Shown here: positions 43,034 to 53,139 of the stretch, piece by piece
How the letters are laid out: every line of letters begins with the position of its first letter
Position numbering within the stretch: position 1 is the first letter of the stretch
From: Yersinia intermedia
GTDB taxonomy: Bacteria; Pseudomonadota; Gammaproteobacteria; Enterobacterales; Enterobacteriaceae
Direction: 5' to 3'
DNA length: 64,000 nt
Assembly (NCBI RefSeq): GCF_900635455.1
Contig: NZ_LR134116.1
Span: forward strand, 4,402,001-4,466,000
Notes under the pieces: generated by a model
Told to the model about the DNA's origin: nothing
Databases searched by the model: none
The model's input: only the letters and a program-made list of their open reading frames with translations
Made by a program: the position numbers and the translations under genes

Positions 43034-43350
43034 AGGGAGTCTCTATCCTGTGAGTGGGGTAATTTTACCCTTATCCTGCCAATGAGAACGGGCAAGAGCA
43101 TCATCCTGCCGGGGGATTAGCTGGGGATGAGTCGCAGGGCGTAGCTAAAATTGTGATCCGGTGCAACTTACAGCCATAGGAAACATTAACTCTATTGCAA
43201 TAATATGGCCGTTATCAGACCTTAGCAGTGCTGATTAATTACGAGGCTAAAAATAATTACTCTTATGAATGCCTGTAACATTTCATTACAAATGGACATA
43301 TCAATCGCCAGGACGTCTTCTCACCGGATATTAGTTAAACCGGACACAGC
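43034..43350. promoter_or_regulatory. Divergent malP-malT control region
   Basis: 317 bp. Two MalT core motifs GGATGA are visible: 43125-43130 on the plus strand (inside GGGGATGAGT) and 43101-43106 on the minus strand. On the malT side, AATTGTGATCCGGTGCAACT (43149-43168) closely matches the CRP site of E. coli malT. This predicts MalT activation of malPQ and cAMP-CRP activation of malT. Confidence 0.75.
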
Positions 43351-46062
43351 ATGCTGATCCCCTCAAAACTGAGCCGCCCGGTACGGCTGCAAAATACCGT
43401 GATACGCGACCGCTTGTTGGTTAAATTATCAGGTGTCGCGAACTATCGTTTGACATTAATCAATTGCCCGGCAGGATACGGCAAGACGACCTTGATCGCT
43501 CAGTGGGCAGCCGACCAATCTGATCTTGGCTGGTATTCACTGGATGAAAGTGACAATCAGCCAGAGCGTTTCGCCTCTTATCTGATTGCTGCTGTGCAGT
43601 TAGCAACTGGCGGCCATTGCAGTAAAAGTGAAGCGCTCAGCCAAAAGCATCAATACGCCAGCCTTTCAGCGCTGTTCGCGCAATTATTTATTGAGTTGTC
43701 CGATTGGGACGGCCCGCTTTATCTGGTTATCGATGATTATCATCTGATTACCAATGACGCTATTCATGAAGCTATGCGCTTCTTCCTGCGACATCAGCCA
43801 GAAAATATGACGCTGATCCTGCTATCCCGCACCTTGCCACCCCTGGGAATTGCTAACCTGCGGGTGCGCGACCAGTTGCTGGAATTAGGCATGCAGCAAC
43901 TGGCATTTAATCATCAGGAAGCGCAGCAATTTTTTGATTGCCGCCTGTCCGTACCACTGGAACAAGGTGATAGCAGCCGCTTGTGTGATGAAGTTGAAGG
44001 CTGGGCCACTGCGCTGCAACTGATAGCACTGTCATCGCGTCAACCCAACTCATCCGCGCAAAAATCGGCAAAACGTCTGGCAGGGTTAAATGCCAGCCAT
44101 TTGTCAGACTATCTGGTCGATGAAGTATTGGATCAGGTGGATAGCAATTCCCGTGCTTTTCTACTGCGTTGCTCGGTATTACGTTCCATGAATGATGCCC
44201 TGATTGTGCGCCTGACCGGAGAAGATAACGGTCAGCAACGGCTGGAAGAGTTGGAGCGCCAAGGGCTATTTATTCATCGTATGGATGATAGTGGTGAATG
44301 GTTCTGCTTCCACCCACTATTTGCCACTTTCTTGCGCCAGCGCTGCCAGTGGGAATTGGCGTTAGAGTTACCGGAATTGCATCACTCAGCCGCTGAAGGC
44401 TGGATGGCGCTGGGCTACCCGGCTGAAGCAATCCACCATGCGTTGGCCGCAGGTGATGTTGGCATGTTACGTGATATTTTACTGCAACATGCCTGGACGC
44501 TGTTTAACCACAGTGAGTTGGCGCTGCTAGAGCAATGTCTGGTCGCCCTGCCTTACTCTTTATTGGTACAGAATCCAGAACTGGCACTGTTACAAGCCTG
44601 GCTGGCGCAAAGCCAACACCGTTATGGTGAGGTGAATACTCTGCTCGAACGCGCTGAATCGGCAATGCAAGAGCGCAAAATTCCTATCGATGAGATTTTA
44701 CGCGCTGAGTTTGATGCCCTGCGTGCTCAGGTGGCTATCAATGCCGGTAAACCGGATGAAGCCGAAAAACTGGCAACTGATGCGCTGAAATATCTGCCGA
44801 TGGCGAACTTTTATAGCCGTATTGTGGCCACTTCCGTAACCGGTGAAGTTCATCACTGTAAAGGGGAGCTAAGCCGTGCACTGCCCATGATGCAGCAAAC
44901 CGAGCAAATGGCACGCCGCCACGAAGCCTATCACTATGCCTTATGGGCATTGCTACAACAGAGCGAAATCCTGATTGCGCAAGGTTTCCTGCAAGCCGCT
45001 TATGAAACGCAAGATAAAGCCTTTGATTTGATTCATGAACAACACCTTGAGCAGTTGCCGATGCATGAATTCCTGCTGCGTATTCGCTCGCAAATCTTAT
45101 GGTCGTGGTCACGGCTGGATGAAGCTGAAGAAGCGGCACGCAAAGGCATCGAGATTCTGGTCAATTACCAACCCCAGCAGCAATTGCAGTGTTTGGCGAT
45201 GCTGGCAAAATGTTCACTGGCGCGTGGCGATCTGGATAACGCCAATATGTATATCCAGCGTTGCGAAGCCCTGCAACACGGCAGCCAGTATCATCTCGAC
45301 TGGATAACCAATGCCGATAAGCCACGGGTTATTCACTGGCAGATGACCGGGGACAAAGTCGCCGCCGCAAATTGGCTGCGCCAGGCAGAAAAACCAGGGA
45401 TGGCGGATAATCACTTTTTACAGGGGCAGTGGCGCAATATCGCGCGAATACAGATCATGCTGGGGCGCTTTAATGAAGCCGAAGTGGTATTGGATGAACT
45501 GAACGAAAATGCCCGCCGCCTCCGTTTAACCAGTGACCTCAACCGTAATCTGTTGTTAAGCAATATTCTTTACTGGCAAACCGAACGTAAAAGCGAGGCC
45601 CAGAAAGCGCTAATTGAATCACTGTCATTGGCTAACCGCACTGGTTTCATCAGCCATTTCGTGATTGAAGGTGAAGTTATGGCGCAGCAGTTGCGCCAAC
45701 TGATTCAGCTTAATGCGTTACCTGAATTGGAGCAGCACCGCGCTCAGCGAATACTGAAAGATATTAACCAGCACCATCGGCATAAATTTGCCCATTTTGA
45801 TGAGATATTTGTCGATAAACTGCTAACTCACCCGCAAGTACCGGAACTGATCCGTACCAGCCCGCTAACCCAGCGCGAATGGCAGGTATTGGGGCTGATT
45901 TACTCCGGTTACAGTAATGAACAAATCGCCGGTGAGCTGGAAGTGGCAGCTACCACCATTAAAACCCATATCCGTAATTTATATCAAAAACTGGGTGTTG
46001 CTCACCGCCAGGAAGCGGTACAACAGGCACAGCGTTTGCTACAGATGATGGGTTATGTTTGA
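43351..46062 (+). CDS. malT: Transcriptional activator MalT
   Basis: ATP- and maltotriose-dependent activator of the maltose regulon, of the STAND class. 903 residues. Walker [11 protein letters not shown] with Lys45; Walker B region [11 protein letters not shown]; winged-helix and TPR-like superhelical sensor (about 420-800); C-terminal LuxR-type helix-turn-helix [20 protein letters not shown] and [18 protein letters not shown]. Divergent from malPQ, its target operon. Confidence 0.97.
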   Translation: MLIPSKLSRPVRLQNTVIRDRLLVKLSGVANYRLTLINCPAGYGKTTLIAQWAADQSDLGWYSLDESDNQPERFASYLIAAVQLATGGHCSKSEALSQKHQYASLSALFAQLFIELSDWDGPLYLVIDDYHLITNDAIHEAMRFFLRHQPENMTLILLSRTLPPLGIANLRVRDQLLELGMQQLAFNHQEAQQFFDCRLSVPLEQGDSSRLCDEVEGWATALQLIALSSRQPNSSAQKSAKRLAGLNASHLSDYLVDEVLDQVDSNSRAFLLRCSVLRSMNDALIVRLTGEDNGQQRLEELERQGLFIHRMDDSGEWFCFHPLFATFLRQRCQWELALELPELHHSAAEGWMALGYPAEAIHHALAAGDVGMLRDILLQHAWTLFNHSELALLEQCLVALPYSLLVQNPELALLQAWLAQSQHRYGEVNTLLERAESAMQERKIPIDEILRAEFDALRAQVAINAGKPDEAEKLATDALKYLPMANFYSRIVATSVTGEVHHCKGELSRALPMMQQTEQMARRHEAYHYALWALLQQSEILIAQGFLQAAYETQDKAFDLIHEQHLEQLPMHEFLLRIRSQILWSWSRLDEAEEAARKGIEILVNYQPQQQLQCLAMLAKCSLARGDLDNANMYIQRCEALQHGSQYHLDWITNADKPRVIHWQMTGDKVAAANWLRQAEKPGMADNHFLQGQWRNIARIQIMLGRFNEAEVVLDELNENARRLRLTSDLNRNLLLSNILYWQTERKSEAQKALIESLSLANRTGFISHFVIEGEVMAQQLRQLIQLNALPELEQHRAQRILKDINQHHRHKFAHFDEIFVDKLLTHPQVPELIRTSPLTQREWQVLGLIYSGYSNEQIAGELEVAATTIKTHIRNLYQKLGVAHRQEAVQQAQRLLQMMGYV

Positions 46063-46624
46063 TTATTTTTTCTAGTTATAGCAATAAGTTACCACTGTAC
46101 TGCAATTTACATTAAACGAATGTTGTTGCGGTCAGTGGTCTTTGGCAATAATATTTTTATATTAATAATATTATCAGCTATAACTGTTGATTTTTTAATA
46201 TCCTTGGGGATTGAAACAACATCTCGTGATTGAAAAGACAAGTGAAAAACAGCCATATATTCTTTCATTTCATTTTTACAGCAAAAATCCCCACCTCATT
46301 GAAATATTTAATGAATCTCAGCAATGACTTTAATATCGGGTTAGTATTGAAACAGGTATTCTTTTTCTCCACCTTAATATTATCATTATAAATAGCAGTC
46401 TGATATTATGCACTTGATAAACGGAATAGCTTTATTCCAAACAAGCCATATATATTAATAACAATAGATTCAATTTATTAATTCTATAAAAAAACACAAT
46501 ATATTGCATTTGAACTAGAGACAATAATAACATTACAGTTAGTCTGGTATTTATCAGCTAAAAAATGATTATAATCGCGCATTGGCATTTTCTCTCTAAA
46601 TGCATTTTTGTAAGGTAAAGAAAA
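46063..46624. other. AT-rich spacer between malT and glpE
   Basis: 562 bp, strikingly AT-rich, with no supportable gene. It contains an all-AT inverted repeat (ATAATATT at 46148-46155, AATATTAT at 46167-46174). In E. coli the rtc genes occupy this interval. The glpE promoter should lie in its right part. Confidence 0.55.
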
Positions 46625-46954
46625 ATGGAACAGTTTGAAACCATCAGTGTTGAGCAGGCTCATCGCCACCTGAAAGAGAATACCGCCGTATTAGTCGATA
46701 TCCGCGATCCACAGAGTTATGAGGCGGGCCATGCACCCACTGCGTTCCATTTGACCAATAACAGCCTACATACCTTTATGCAGCAAACTGATTTTGAACA
46801 GTCGGTGATGGTGATGTGCTACCACGGCAATAGCAGCAAAGGGGCAGCGCAATATTTGCTCCAGCAAGGCTTTGAGGCGGTTTACAGTATTGACGGTGGC
46901 TTTGAGGCTTGGGCCAAAGGCTATCCGCAAGAAATCATTCGTGAAAATGTCTGA
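46625..46954 (+). CDS. glpE: Thiosulfate sulfurtransferase GlpE (single-domain rhodanese)
   Basis: Cytoplasmic rhodanese, 109 residues. Active-site loop CYHGNSS with catalytic Cys65, the same position as E. coli Glp[18 protein letters not shown] is the N-terminal rhodanese signature. AGGTAAAGAAAA precedes the ATG. First gene of glpEGR; a short ERIC-like repeat separates it from glpG. Confidence 0.95.
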   Translation: MEQFETISVEQAHRHLKENTAVLVDIRDPQSYEAGHAPTAFHLTNNSLHTFMQQTDFEQSVMVMCYHGNSSKGAAQYLLQQGFEAVYSIDGGFEAWAKGYPQEIIRENV

Positions 46955-47039
46955 TTTTGTTATCTGTTTGTAGCTTGCGATTCGCCACAGCCGACCAGAT
47001 TGTGATATTTTTAAGCACTTTAATCGCATTCATAATATC

Positions 47040-47121
47040 TATACCCAAAATCATTAGTGTTGCAGGTAGGCAACAAGCGAACACCGCTTACAACCCTGCG
47101 GCTTCAGATACGAAAGGTATA
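47040..47121. repeat. Short ERIC-like repeat between glpE and glpG
   Basis: About 82 bp from TATACCCAAAATCATTAGTG to CAGATACGAAAGGTATA, with TATA ends and GTGTTGCAGGTAGGCAAC / TTACAACCCTGCGGCTTC as opposing arms. The central ERIC core is missing. It ends 16 bp before the chosen glpG start. Confidence 0.6.
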
Positions 47122-47137
47122 GACGGTAATGGGCAAT

Positions 47138-47974
47138 ATGATTCGTGTAATAGCAATCTCTAATCCGCGCCTGGCGCAGGCCTTTGTGGATTATATGGCC
47201 ACTCGCAATGTGGTCTTGGAAGTTCGGCCTGATACTCAGGGTGCAGAGATCTGGCTCGCCGATGACGAGCAATTGCCCTTGGTACAGCAGGAGCTGGAGC
47301 AGTTTTTGCTGGAGCCACTCAATCCACGCTATCAGGCCGCAAGCTGGCAATCGGGTAATTTACACTCAAATTTATCCTATCAGCGCTTTTCCTACTTGCA
47401 GACGCTGCGCAGTCAGGCCGGCCCACTGACATTGAGTGTCATGGTGCTGTGCATCGCCATTTATATTCTGATGCAGATTGTCGGCGATGCGGCGGTGATG
47501 TCATGGCTTGCCTGGCCCCGTGACGAGAGCCAATACCTACAACTTTGGCGTTGGGTCAGCCATGGTTTTTTACACTTTTCGCTACTGCATATCTTGTTTA
47601 ACCTGATGTGGTGGTGGTATCTGGCAGGGCAAATGGAAAAACGGCTTGGCACCGGTAAATTGCTGGTATTAACTGTTGTTTCGGCCCTGTTCAGCGGCTG
47701 GGGGCAATCGCTGTTTAGCGGTGTGAATTTTGGCGGTCTGTCTGGTGTGGTATATGCCTTAATGGGTTATGTCTGGCTGACCGGCGAACGCGCACCTGAG
47801 CGCGGTATCTCGTTGCCAAGAGGTTTAATGGCTTTTTCTGTTCTCTGGCTGATTGCCGGTTATTTCGATGTTTTAGGTTTGTCGATTGCTAATGCAGCTC
47901 ACGTTTCAGGTTTGATTATTGGGTTATTAATGGCATTTTGGGATACGCGCAGCAGCGTAAGAACCACACAATAA
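47138..47974 (+). CDS. glpG: Rhomboid intramembrane protease GlpG
   Basis: Cleaves membrane-protein substrates within the bilayer. 278 residues from ATG at 47138 ([14 protein letters not shown]), the start used in Yersinia as I recall; an ATG 9 bases earlier is possible. N-terminal cytoplasmic domain to about residue 90, then six membrane helices. Catalytic Ser202 lies in [13 protein letters not shown] and catalytic His255 in [18 protein letters not shown] supplies His151 and Asn155-type oxyanion residues. Confidence 0.95.
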   Translation: MIRVIAISNPRLAQAFVDYMATRNVVLEVRPDTQGAEIWLADDEQLPLVQQELEQFLLEPLNPRYQAASWQSGNLHSNLSYQRFSYLQTLRSQAGPLTLSVMVLCIAIYILMQIVGDAAVMSWLAWPRDESQYLQLWRWVSHGFLHFSLLHILFNLMWWWYLAGQMEKRLGTGKLLVLTVVSALFSGWGQSLFSGVNFGGLSGVVYALMGYVWLTGERAPERGISLPRGLMAFSVLWLIAGYFDVLGLSIANAAHVSGLIIGLLMAFWDTRSSVRTTQ

Positions 47975-48009
47975 CCGCCTGGAGCAACCAGGCGCATTAG
48001 GGGATTACC

Positions 48010-48768
48010 GTGAAGCAAACGCAGCGGCATGATGCGATTATTGAATTAGTACGCCAACAAGGCTACGTCAGTACTGAAGAGTTAGTAGAACATTTTGCCG
48101 TTAGCCCACAAACCATCCGGCGTGATTTGAATGATTTGGCTGACCAAAACAAAATTCATCGCCATCATGGTGGTGCAGCACTTCCTTCCAGCTCGGTTAA
48201 TGCCGCCTATAACGATCGTAAAGTGATGTGGTCAGAAGAAAAGGCGCGTATTGCCCAGCGTGTTGCCAGCCAGATCCCCGATGGTGCAACACTGTTTATT
48301 GATATCGGCACGACGCCAGAAGCGGTCGCCCACGCGCTGATGAACCATAAGGGGCTACGGGTAGTAACCAATAATCTTAACGTTGCTACCTTGCTAACGG
48401 CCAAAGAGGATTTCCGGCTGATTCTGGCAGGTGGTGAAGTTCGTACCCGCGATGGCGGGATTATTGGTGAAGCCACACTGGATTTCATCTCTCAGTTCCG
48501 TCTTGATTACGGCATCCTCGGCATCAGTGGTATTGATATGGACGGCTCGCTCTTGGAGTTTGATTATCATGAAGTGCGTACCAAGCGAGCGATTATCGAG
48601 AACTCCCGTTGTGTGATGCTGGTGACCGACCACTCCAAGTTTGGCCGTAACGCGATGGTGAATTTGGGGAACATGAATTTGATTGATTATCTGTTTACTG
48701 ATCAGGCGCCTCCTCCGAGTGTGATGAAGATTATTGAGCAGCATCAGGTTCAATTGGAGTTGTGTTAG
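48010..48768 (+). CDS. glpR: Glycerol-3-phosphate regulon repressor GlpR
   Basis: DeoR-family repressor of glp operons, released by glycerol-3-phosphate. 252 residues. N-terminal helix-turn-helix VSTEELVEHFAVSPQTIRRD; C-terminal sugar-phosphate-binding domain with IDIGTT and GGEVRTRDGG. GTG is not needed: the reading starts at GTG-ATG-type context CCGTGAAGCAAACG, so the start codon is GTG at 48010. Directly upstream of glpD, its target. Confidence 0.94.
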   Translation: MKQTQRHDAIIELVRQQGYVSTEELVEHFAVSPQTIRRDLNDLADQNKIHRHHGGAALPSSSVNAAYNDRKVMWSEEKARIAQRVASQIPDGATLFIDIGTTPEAVAHALMNHKGLRVVTNNLNVATLLTAKEDFRLILAGGEVRTRDGGIIGEATLDFISQFRLDYGILGISGIDMDGSLLEFDYHEVRTKRAIIENSRCVMLVTDHSKFGRNAMVNLGNMNLIDYLFTDQAPPPSVMKIIEQHQVQLELC

Positions 48769-48787
48769 TCGTTAAATTTTAGTTTTG

Positions 48788-48844
48788 GTGATCCGGTGCG
48801 GTTGTTAAGTCAACTCAAGTGATCTAACAACCGAATCGGACCAC
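48788..48844. repeat. 57 bp palindrome related to the ends of the pckA-envZ element
   Basis: GTGATCCGGTGCGGTTGTTA at the left pairs with TAACAACCGAATCGGACCAC at the right (about 20 of 25 arm positions). Its outer sequence matches the end of the large element at 25742 (GTGATCCGGGTCGGTTG). It is followed by a 13 bp tandem repeat, CCAAACCTAATCA, at 48859-48884. Confidence 0.6.
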
Positions 48845-48999
48845 AGAACACCGAACAACCAAACCTAATCACCAAACCTAATCACCAAATCCAAATCCAG
48901 TCCTTCCTCCCACATTTTGATAACAAAATTGTTACCTCCATCACGGGGGAATGTTTTTTTTTGGTTAACTCTTGGCTTATTTGTTGGTTTTTGATTACA

Positions 49000-49041
49000 A
49001 TCGTGAGCGAAAACGAACATTAAAGAGCTATTCCGAACATC
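49000..49041. promoter_or_regulatory. Candidate GlpR operators upstream of glpD
   Basis: ATCGTGAGCGAAAACGAACATT (49000-49021, given here in full as 22 positions in the window: key half-site ACGAACATT) resembles the GlpR operator with half-sites TATGTTCGAT and ACGAACATT. A second CCGAACAT half-site is at 49033-49040. Both lie between the presumed promoter and the glpD ATG at 49056. Confidence 0.6.
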
Positions 49042-49055
49042 TGGAGGAAGGAAGC

Positions 49056-50570
49056 ATGGAAACCAAAGACTTGATCGTGATCGGTGGCGGCATTAATGGT
49101 GCCGGTATCGCTGCTGATGCGGCAGGGCGTGGCCTGTCCGTTCTGCTGCTGGAAGCGCAAGACTTGGCCTGTGCTACGTCTTCCGCCAGCTCCAAACTTA
49201 TCCACGGTGGTCTGCGCTATCTGGAACACTATGAATTCCGTCTGGTAAGTGAAGCACTGGCCGAACGTGAAGTATTATTGAAACTGGCACCGCATATTGC
49301 GTTTCCAATGCGTTTTCGTTTGCCGCATCAACCCCACCTGCGCCCAGCCTGGATGATCCGCACCGGTTTGTTCCTGTACGATCACTTGGGCAAACGTACC
49401 AGTTTGCCTGCCAGTAAAGGGCTGCGTTTTGGACCAGAATCGGTATTGAAACCAGAATTGGTGCGCGGTTTCGAATATTCTGACTGCTGGGTCGATGATG
49501 CCCGTTTGGTGGTGCTGAATGCACAAGAAGTGGTCGAGCGCGGCGGTGAAGTTCGCACCCGTACCAAAGTGACTCGCGCCTGGCGTGAACAAGGTCTATG
49601 GGTGGTTGAAGCCATTGATGTGAATACTGGCAAAACCTTTACCTGCCGGGCCAAAGGCTTGGTAAATGCCACCGGCCCGTGGGTTAAGCAATTCTTCGAC
49701 GACGGCCTGAAGCTGAAATCACCTTATGGCATTCGCTTGATCAAAGGCAGCCATATTGTCGTACCACGGGTTCATAATCAGCCGCAGGCCTATATTCTGC
49801 AAAACGAAGACCACCGTATTGTTTTCGTCATTCCGTGGTTAGATGAATATTCCATCATCGGCACCACAGACGTGGAATACCACGGTGATCCGAAAGAGGT
49901 GAAAATCGACTCACAAGAGATCGATTACCTGCTGAAAGTGTATAACGATCACTTTAAAAAACAGTTGGGTCGCGACGATATCGTGTGGACCTACTCAGGT
50001 GTGCGCCCGCTATGTGACGATGAATCAGATTCACCACAAGCCGTCACCCGCGACTACACGTTGGATGTAGCCGATGAAGACGGTAAAGCGCCACTGCTCT
50101 CTGTATTTGGCGGCAAACTGACTACCTATCGCAAACTGGCAGAACACGCGCTGGAAAAACTGTCTGGCTACTATCCGAATGTTGGCCCGGCATGGACCAA
50201 GACTGGCGCGTTACCGGGCGGGGATCTTGGCGGCAGCCGTGATAACTATACTGTTCAGTTGCGCCATCGCTATAACTGGTTACCTGAAGGGTTGGCCCGC
50301 CGCTATACCCATACCTATGGTAGCCATAGCGAACTAATTTTGGCAGAAGCGACCAGTATCGAAAGCTTGGGTGAACATTTCGGCCATGGCTTATACGAAG
50401 CAGAATTGCGCTATCTGGTTGAAAAAGAATGGGTTGTTGAACTGGATGATGCAATTTGGCGCCGTACCAAGTTAGGTATGGCTCTGGACGATGCACAGAA
50501 ACAGCGCATTGCCCAATGGCTGGCGCAAGTACAGGCCGGGAAACAACAGACATTATCGCTGGTTTCCTGA
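49056..50570 (+). CDS. glpD: Aerobic glycerol-3-phosphate dehydrogenase
   Basis: Membrane-associated FAD enzyme that oxidises glycerol-3-phosphate to dihydroxyacetone phosphate and passes electrons to quinone. 504 residues from ATG at 49056 (METKDLIVIGGGINGAGIAA), with GGAGGAAGGAAG upstream; a 28-residue extension lacks support. FAD dinucleotide motif GGGINGAG at residues 10-17; ATSSASSKLIHGGLRYLE is the family signature; C-terminal DAO_C domain. Single, not part of glpEGR: 287 bp separate it from glpR. Confidence 0.96.
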   Translation: METKDLIVIGGGINGAGIAADAAGRGLSVLLLEAQDLACATSSASSKLIHGGLRYLEHYEFRLVSEALAEREVLLKLAPHIAFPMRFRLPHQPHLRPAWMIRTGLFLYDHLGKRTSLPASKGLRFGPESVLKPELVRGFEYSDCWVDDARLVVLNAQEVVERGGEVRTRTKVTRAWREQGLWVVEAIDVNTGKTFTCRAKGLVNATGPWVKQFFDDGLKLKSPYGIRLIKGSHIVVPRVHNQPQAYILQNEDHRIVFVIPWLDEYSIIGTTDVEYHGDPKEVKIDSQEIDYLLKVYNDHFKKQLGRDDIVWTYSGVRPLCDDESDSPQAVTRDYTLDVADEDGKAPLLSVFGGKLTTYRKLAEHALEKLSGYYPNVGPAWTKTGALPGGDLGGSRDNYTVQLRHRYNWLPEGLARRYTHTYGSHSELILAEATSIESLGEHFGHGLYEAELRYLVEKEWVVELDDAIWRRTKLGMALDDAQKQRIAQWLAQVQAGKQQTLSLVS

Positions 50571-50597
50571 TAACCCATCCGGCGCGTCGATCTGTTT

Positions 50598-50631
50598 AAA
50601 AAAACCCTCTTCACTGTTGAAGAGGGTTTTT
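50598..50631. terminator. Bidirectional terminator between glpD and glgP
   Basis: Perfect 13 bp stem AAAACCCTCTTCA / TGAAGAGGGTTTT with loop CTGT (50601-50630), with A- and T-runs on the outer sides. Serves both convergent genes. Confidence 0.92.
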
Positions 50632-50653
50632 ATTATTAACTCAGTGGATATAA

Positions 50654-53101
50654 CTACAGCCTGATAGGTTTAATATGCCAAATCTCATTGGCATATTCCT
50701 CAATGGTACGATCTGAAGAGAAGTAACCCATATTGGCAATATTGAGTAACGTTTTGCGCGTCCATTCGTCCGAATGGCGATATAGATTATCAACTTGCTC
50801 TTGAGTATCCACATAGCTGCGATAATCGGCCAATAGCTGGTAGTGATCACCAAAATTGACCAGTGAATCGAACAAGCTGGTATAGCGTTTAGGGTCTTCG
50901 GGACTAAAGGTGCCCGTCGCCATTTGCGTCAATGCCAGATGCAGTTCAGGATCTTCATCGTAATATTTCCGCGGGTTATAACCGTTGTTGCGCAGCGCTT
51001 CGACCTGTTCGGTGGTGTTACCGAAGATAAAGATATTCTTTTCGCCTACATGTTCGCGGATTTCGACGTTGGCCCCATCCAGTGTGCCGATTGTCAGCGC
51101 CCCGTTAAGGGCAAACTTCATATTACTGGTACCTGAAGCCTCGGTTCCCGCCAGCGAAATCTGTTCCGATAGGTCTGCGGCCGGAATGATCAACTGCGCC
51201 AAACTCACGCTATAGTTCGGAATAAATACCACTTTAAGCAGATTATTAATCCGAGGATCATTGTTGATCACTTTCGCTACATCATTGATCAACCGAATGA
51301 TTTGCTTAGCATTGTAATACGCTGATGCCGCTTTACCGGCAAAAATCACCACGCGTGGCACCCATTTATCATCCGGTGCTTCGAGAATACGGTTATAGCG
51401 AGTGATAACGTGCAACACATTCAGCAGTTGCCGTTTGTACTCATGAATACGCTTGATCTGTACATCAAACAGCGCCGCCGGATTAACCACAATATTGAGC
51501 TTTTCCGCAATGTAAATCGCCAGCCGTTTTTTGTTCTCCAGCTTGGCCTTTTGTAATGCCTGCAAGAAGCTGGGGTAATCGAGGTTTTTTTCCAGTTCAC
51601 TGAGTTGGCTAAGATCAGTCCGCCAATGATGACCGATACTCTCATCCAGAACTTTCGCCAGTGGCCGGTTAGCCAGCCCCAGCCAACGCCGTGGTGTCAC
51701 TCCGTTGGTTTTATTGCAGAAGCGATTAGGGAAAATGTGAGCGAAATCGGCAAACAGCGACTGCACCATAAGCTCGGAATGCAGGGCAGACACACCGTTA
51801 ACTTTATGGCTGGCGATCACCGCAAGCCATGCCATTCGTACCTTCCGCCCATGAGTTTCATCAATAATAGAGACCCGTGATAACAGTTCGGGTTCAGACG
51901 GATATTGTTCCTGTACCAGTTTGAGGAAATGATCATTGATATCAAAAATGATTTGCAGATGGCGCGGCAGGATCTTGCCGATCATGTCGATTGGCCAAGT
52001 TTCCAGCGCTTCGGTCATCAACGTGTGATTGGTGTATGAGAACACCTGCTGCACAACATCCCATGCCTCCATCCAACTAAACTTATGTTCGTCGATCAAC
52101 AGACGCATCATTTCAGGAATGGAAAGGACCGGGTGAGTATCATTGAGATGAATAGCAATCTTATCTGCCAGATTATCGAATGTTTGGTGCATGGCCCAGT
52201 GGCGGCTGAGGATATCCTGCACCGTCGCCGACACGAGAAAGTACTCTTGTCGTAAACGTAATTCACGGCCGGAATAGGTAGAGTCATCGGGATACAGCAC
52301 TCGTGATACGTTTTCTGAATGGTTTTTATCTTCAACCGCAGCAAAGTAATCACCCTGATTGAATTTACCCAGATTGATTTCATTACTGGCCTGCGCGGAC
52401 CATAAGCGCAGTGTATTAGTGGCATCCGTATCAAAGCCGGGGATAATTTGATCATAAGCACAGGCAAGGATTTCTTCGGTTTCCAGCCAGCGGGTTTTAC
52501 TGCCTTCCTGCTGAATTCGCCCACCGAAGCGCACTTTATAGCGGGTATTATGACGTGGGAATTCCCAGGCATTGCCGTATTCCAGCCAGTTATCTGGCGA
52601 CTCCATCTGTTGACCATCCACTATTTTCTGGCTGAACATGCCATATTCGTAGCGGATGCCGTAGCCACGGCCCGGTAGTGCCAGCGTTGCCAATGAATCC
52701 AGAAAGCATGCCGCCAGTCGGCCCAAGCCACCATTGCCTAATCCAGGGTCGTTTTCTTCTTGCAATAACTCAGACAGGTTAAGGCCCATCTCGTCCAGTG
52801 CCTGTTCGATATCTTCATAAATCCCCATCGATAGCAGTGCATTAGAAAGCGTTCGCCCCAACAAAAACTCCATCGATAGATAGTAAACCTGACGCACATC
52901 TTGTGATAATTGCGCACGGTTAGAACGCAGCCAGCGCTCTACCATCCGATCACGTACCGCAAACAATGTCGCATTCAGCCAGTCGTGCTGAGTCGCAATC
53001 GAGGGATCTTTGCCAACAATAAACATCAATTTGTAGGCAATCGAGTGTTTCAGCGCATCCACACTGACAACGGGTGAGGTATAACTGAACGGTGATGTCA
53101 T
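50654..53101 (-). CDS. glgP: Glycogen phosphorylase
   Basis: Releases glucose-1-phosphate from glycogen. 815 residues, GT35. PLP-lysine motif [38 protein letters not shown] near residue 130; [21 protein letters not shown]. Last gene of glgBXCAP, 38 bp after glgA. Second phosphorylase of the window besides malP, acting on storage glycogen rather than imported dextrins. Confidence 0.97.
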   Translation of the reverse strand: MTSPFSYTSPVVSVDALKHSIAYKLMFIVGKDPSIATQHDWLNATLFAVRDRMVERWLRSNRAQLSQDVRQVYYLSMEFLLGRTLSNALLSMGIYEDIEQALDEMGLNLSELLQEENDPGLGNGGLGRLAACFLDSLATLALPGRGYGIRYEYGMFSQKIVDGQQMESPDNWLEYGNAWEFPRHNTRYKVRFGGRIQQEGSKTRWLETEEILACAYDQIIPGFDTDATNTLRLWSAQASNEINLGKFNQGDYFAAVEDKNHSENVSRVLYPDDSTYSGRELRLRQEYFLVSATVQDILSRHWAMHQTFDNLADKIAIHLNDTHPVLSIPEMMRLLIDEHKFSWMEAWDVVQQVFSYTNHTLMTEALETWPIDMIGKILPRHLQIIFDINDHFLKLVQEQYPSEPELLSRVSIIDETHGRKVRMAWLAVIASHKVNGVSALHSELMVQSLFADFAHIFPNRFCNKTNGVTPRRWLGLANRPLAKVLDESIGHHWRTDLSQLSELEKNLDYPSFLQALQKAKLENKKRLAIYIAEKLNIVVNPAALFDVQIKRIHEYKRQLLNVLHVITRYNRILEAPDDKWVPRVVIFAGKAASAYYNAKQIIRLINDVAKVINNDPRINNLLKVVFIPNYSVSLAQLIIPAADLSEQISLAGTEASGTSNMKFALNGALTIGTLDGANVEIREHVGEKNIFIFGNTTEQVEALRNNGYNPRKYYDEDPELHLALTQMATGTFSPEDPKRYTSLFDSLVNFGDHYQLLADYRSYVDTQEQVDNLYRHSDEWTRKTLLNIANMGYFSSDRTIEEYANEIWHIKPIRL

Positions 53102-53139
53102 AGCGGTTTTCCCAATTCGTGGTTACAACAAATCGACAA

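Noticed and set aside
46484..46669. 61-codon minus-strand frame overlapping the glpE start
   Set aside because: Overlaps the conserved N-terminus of glpE, lies in AT-rich DNA, and has no family resemblance.
48859..48890. Possible CRISPR or iteron array upstream of glpD
   Set aside because: Units are 13 bp with no spacers and only about two and a half copies; no replication gene nearby.
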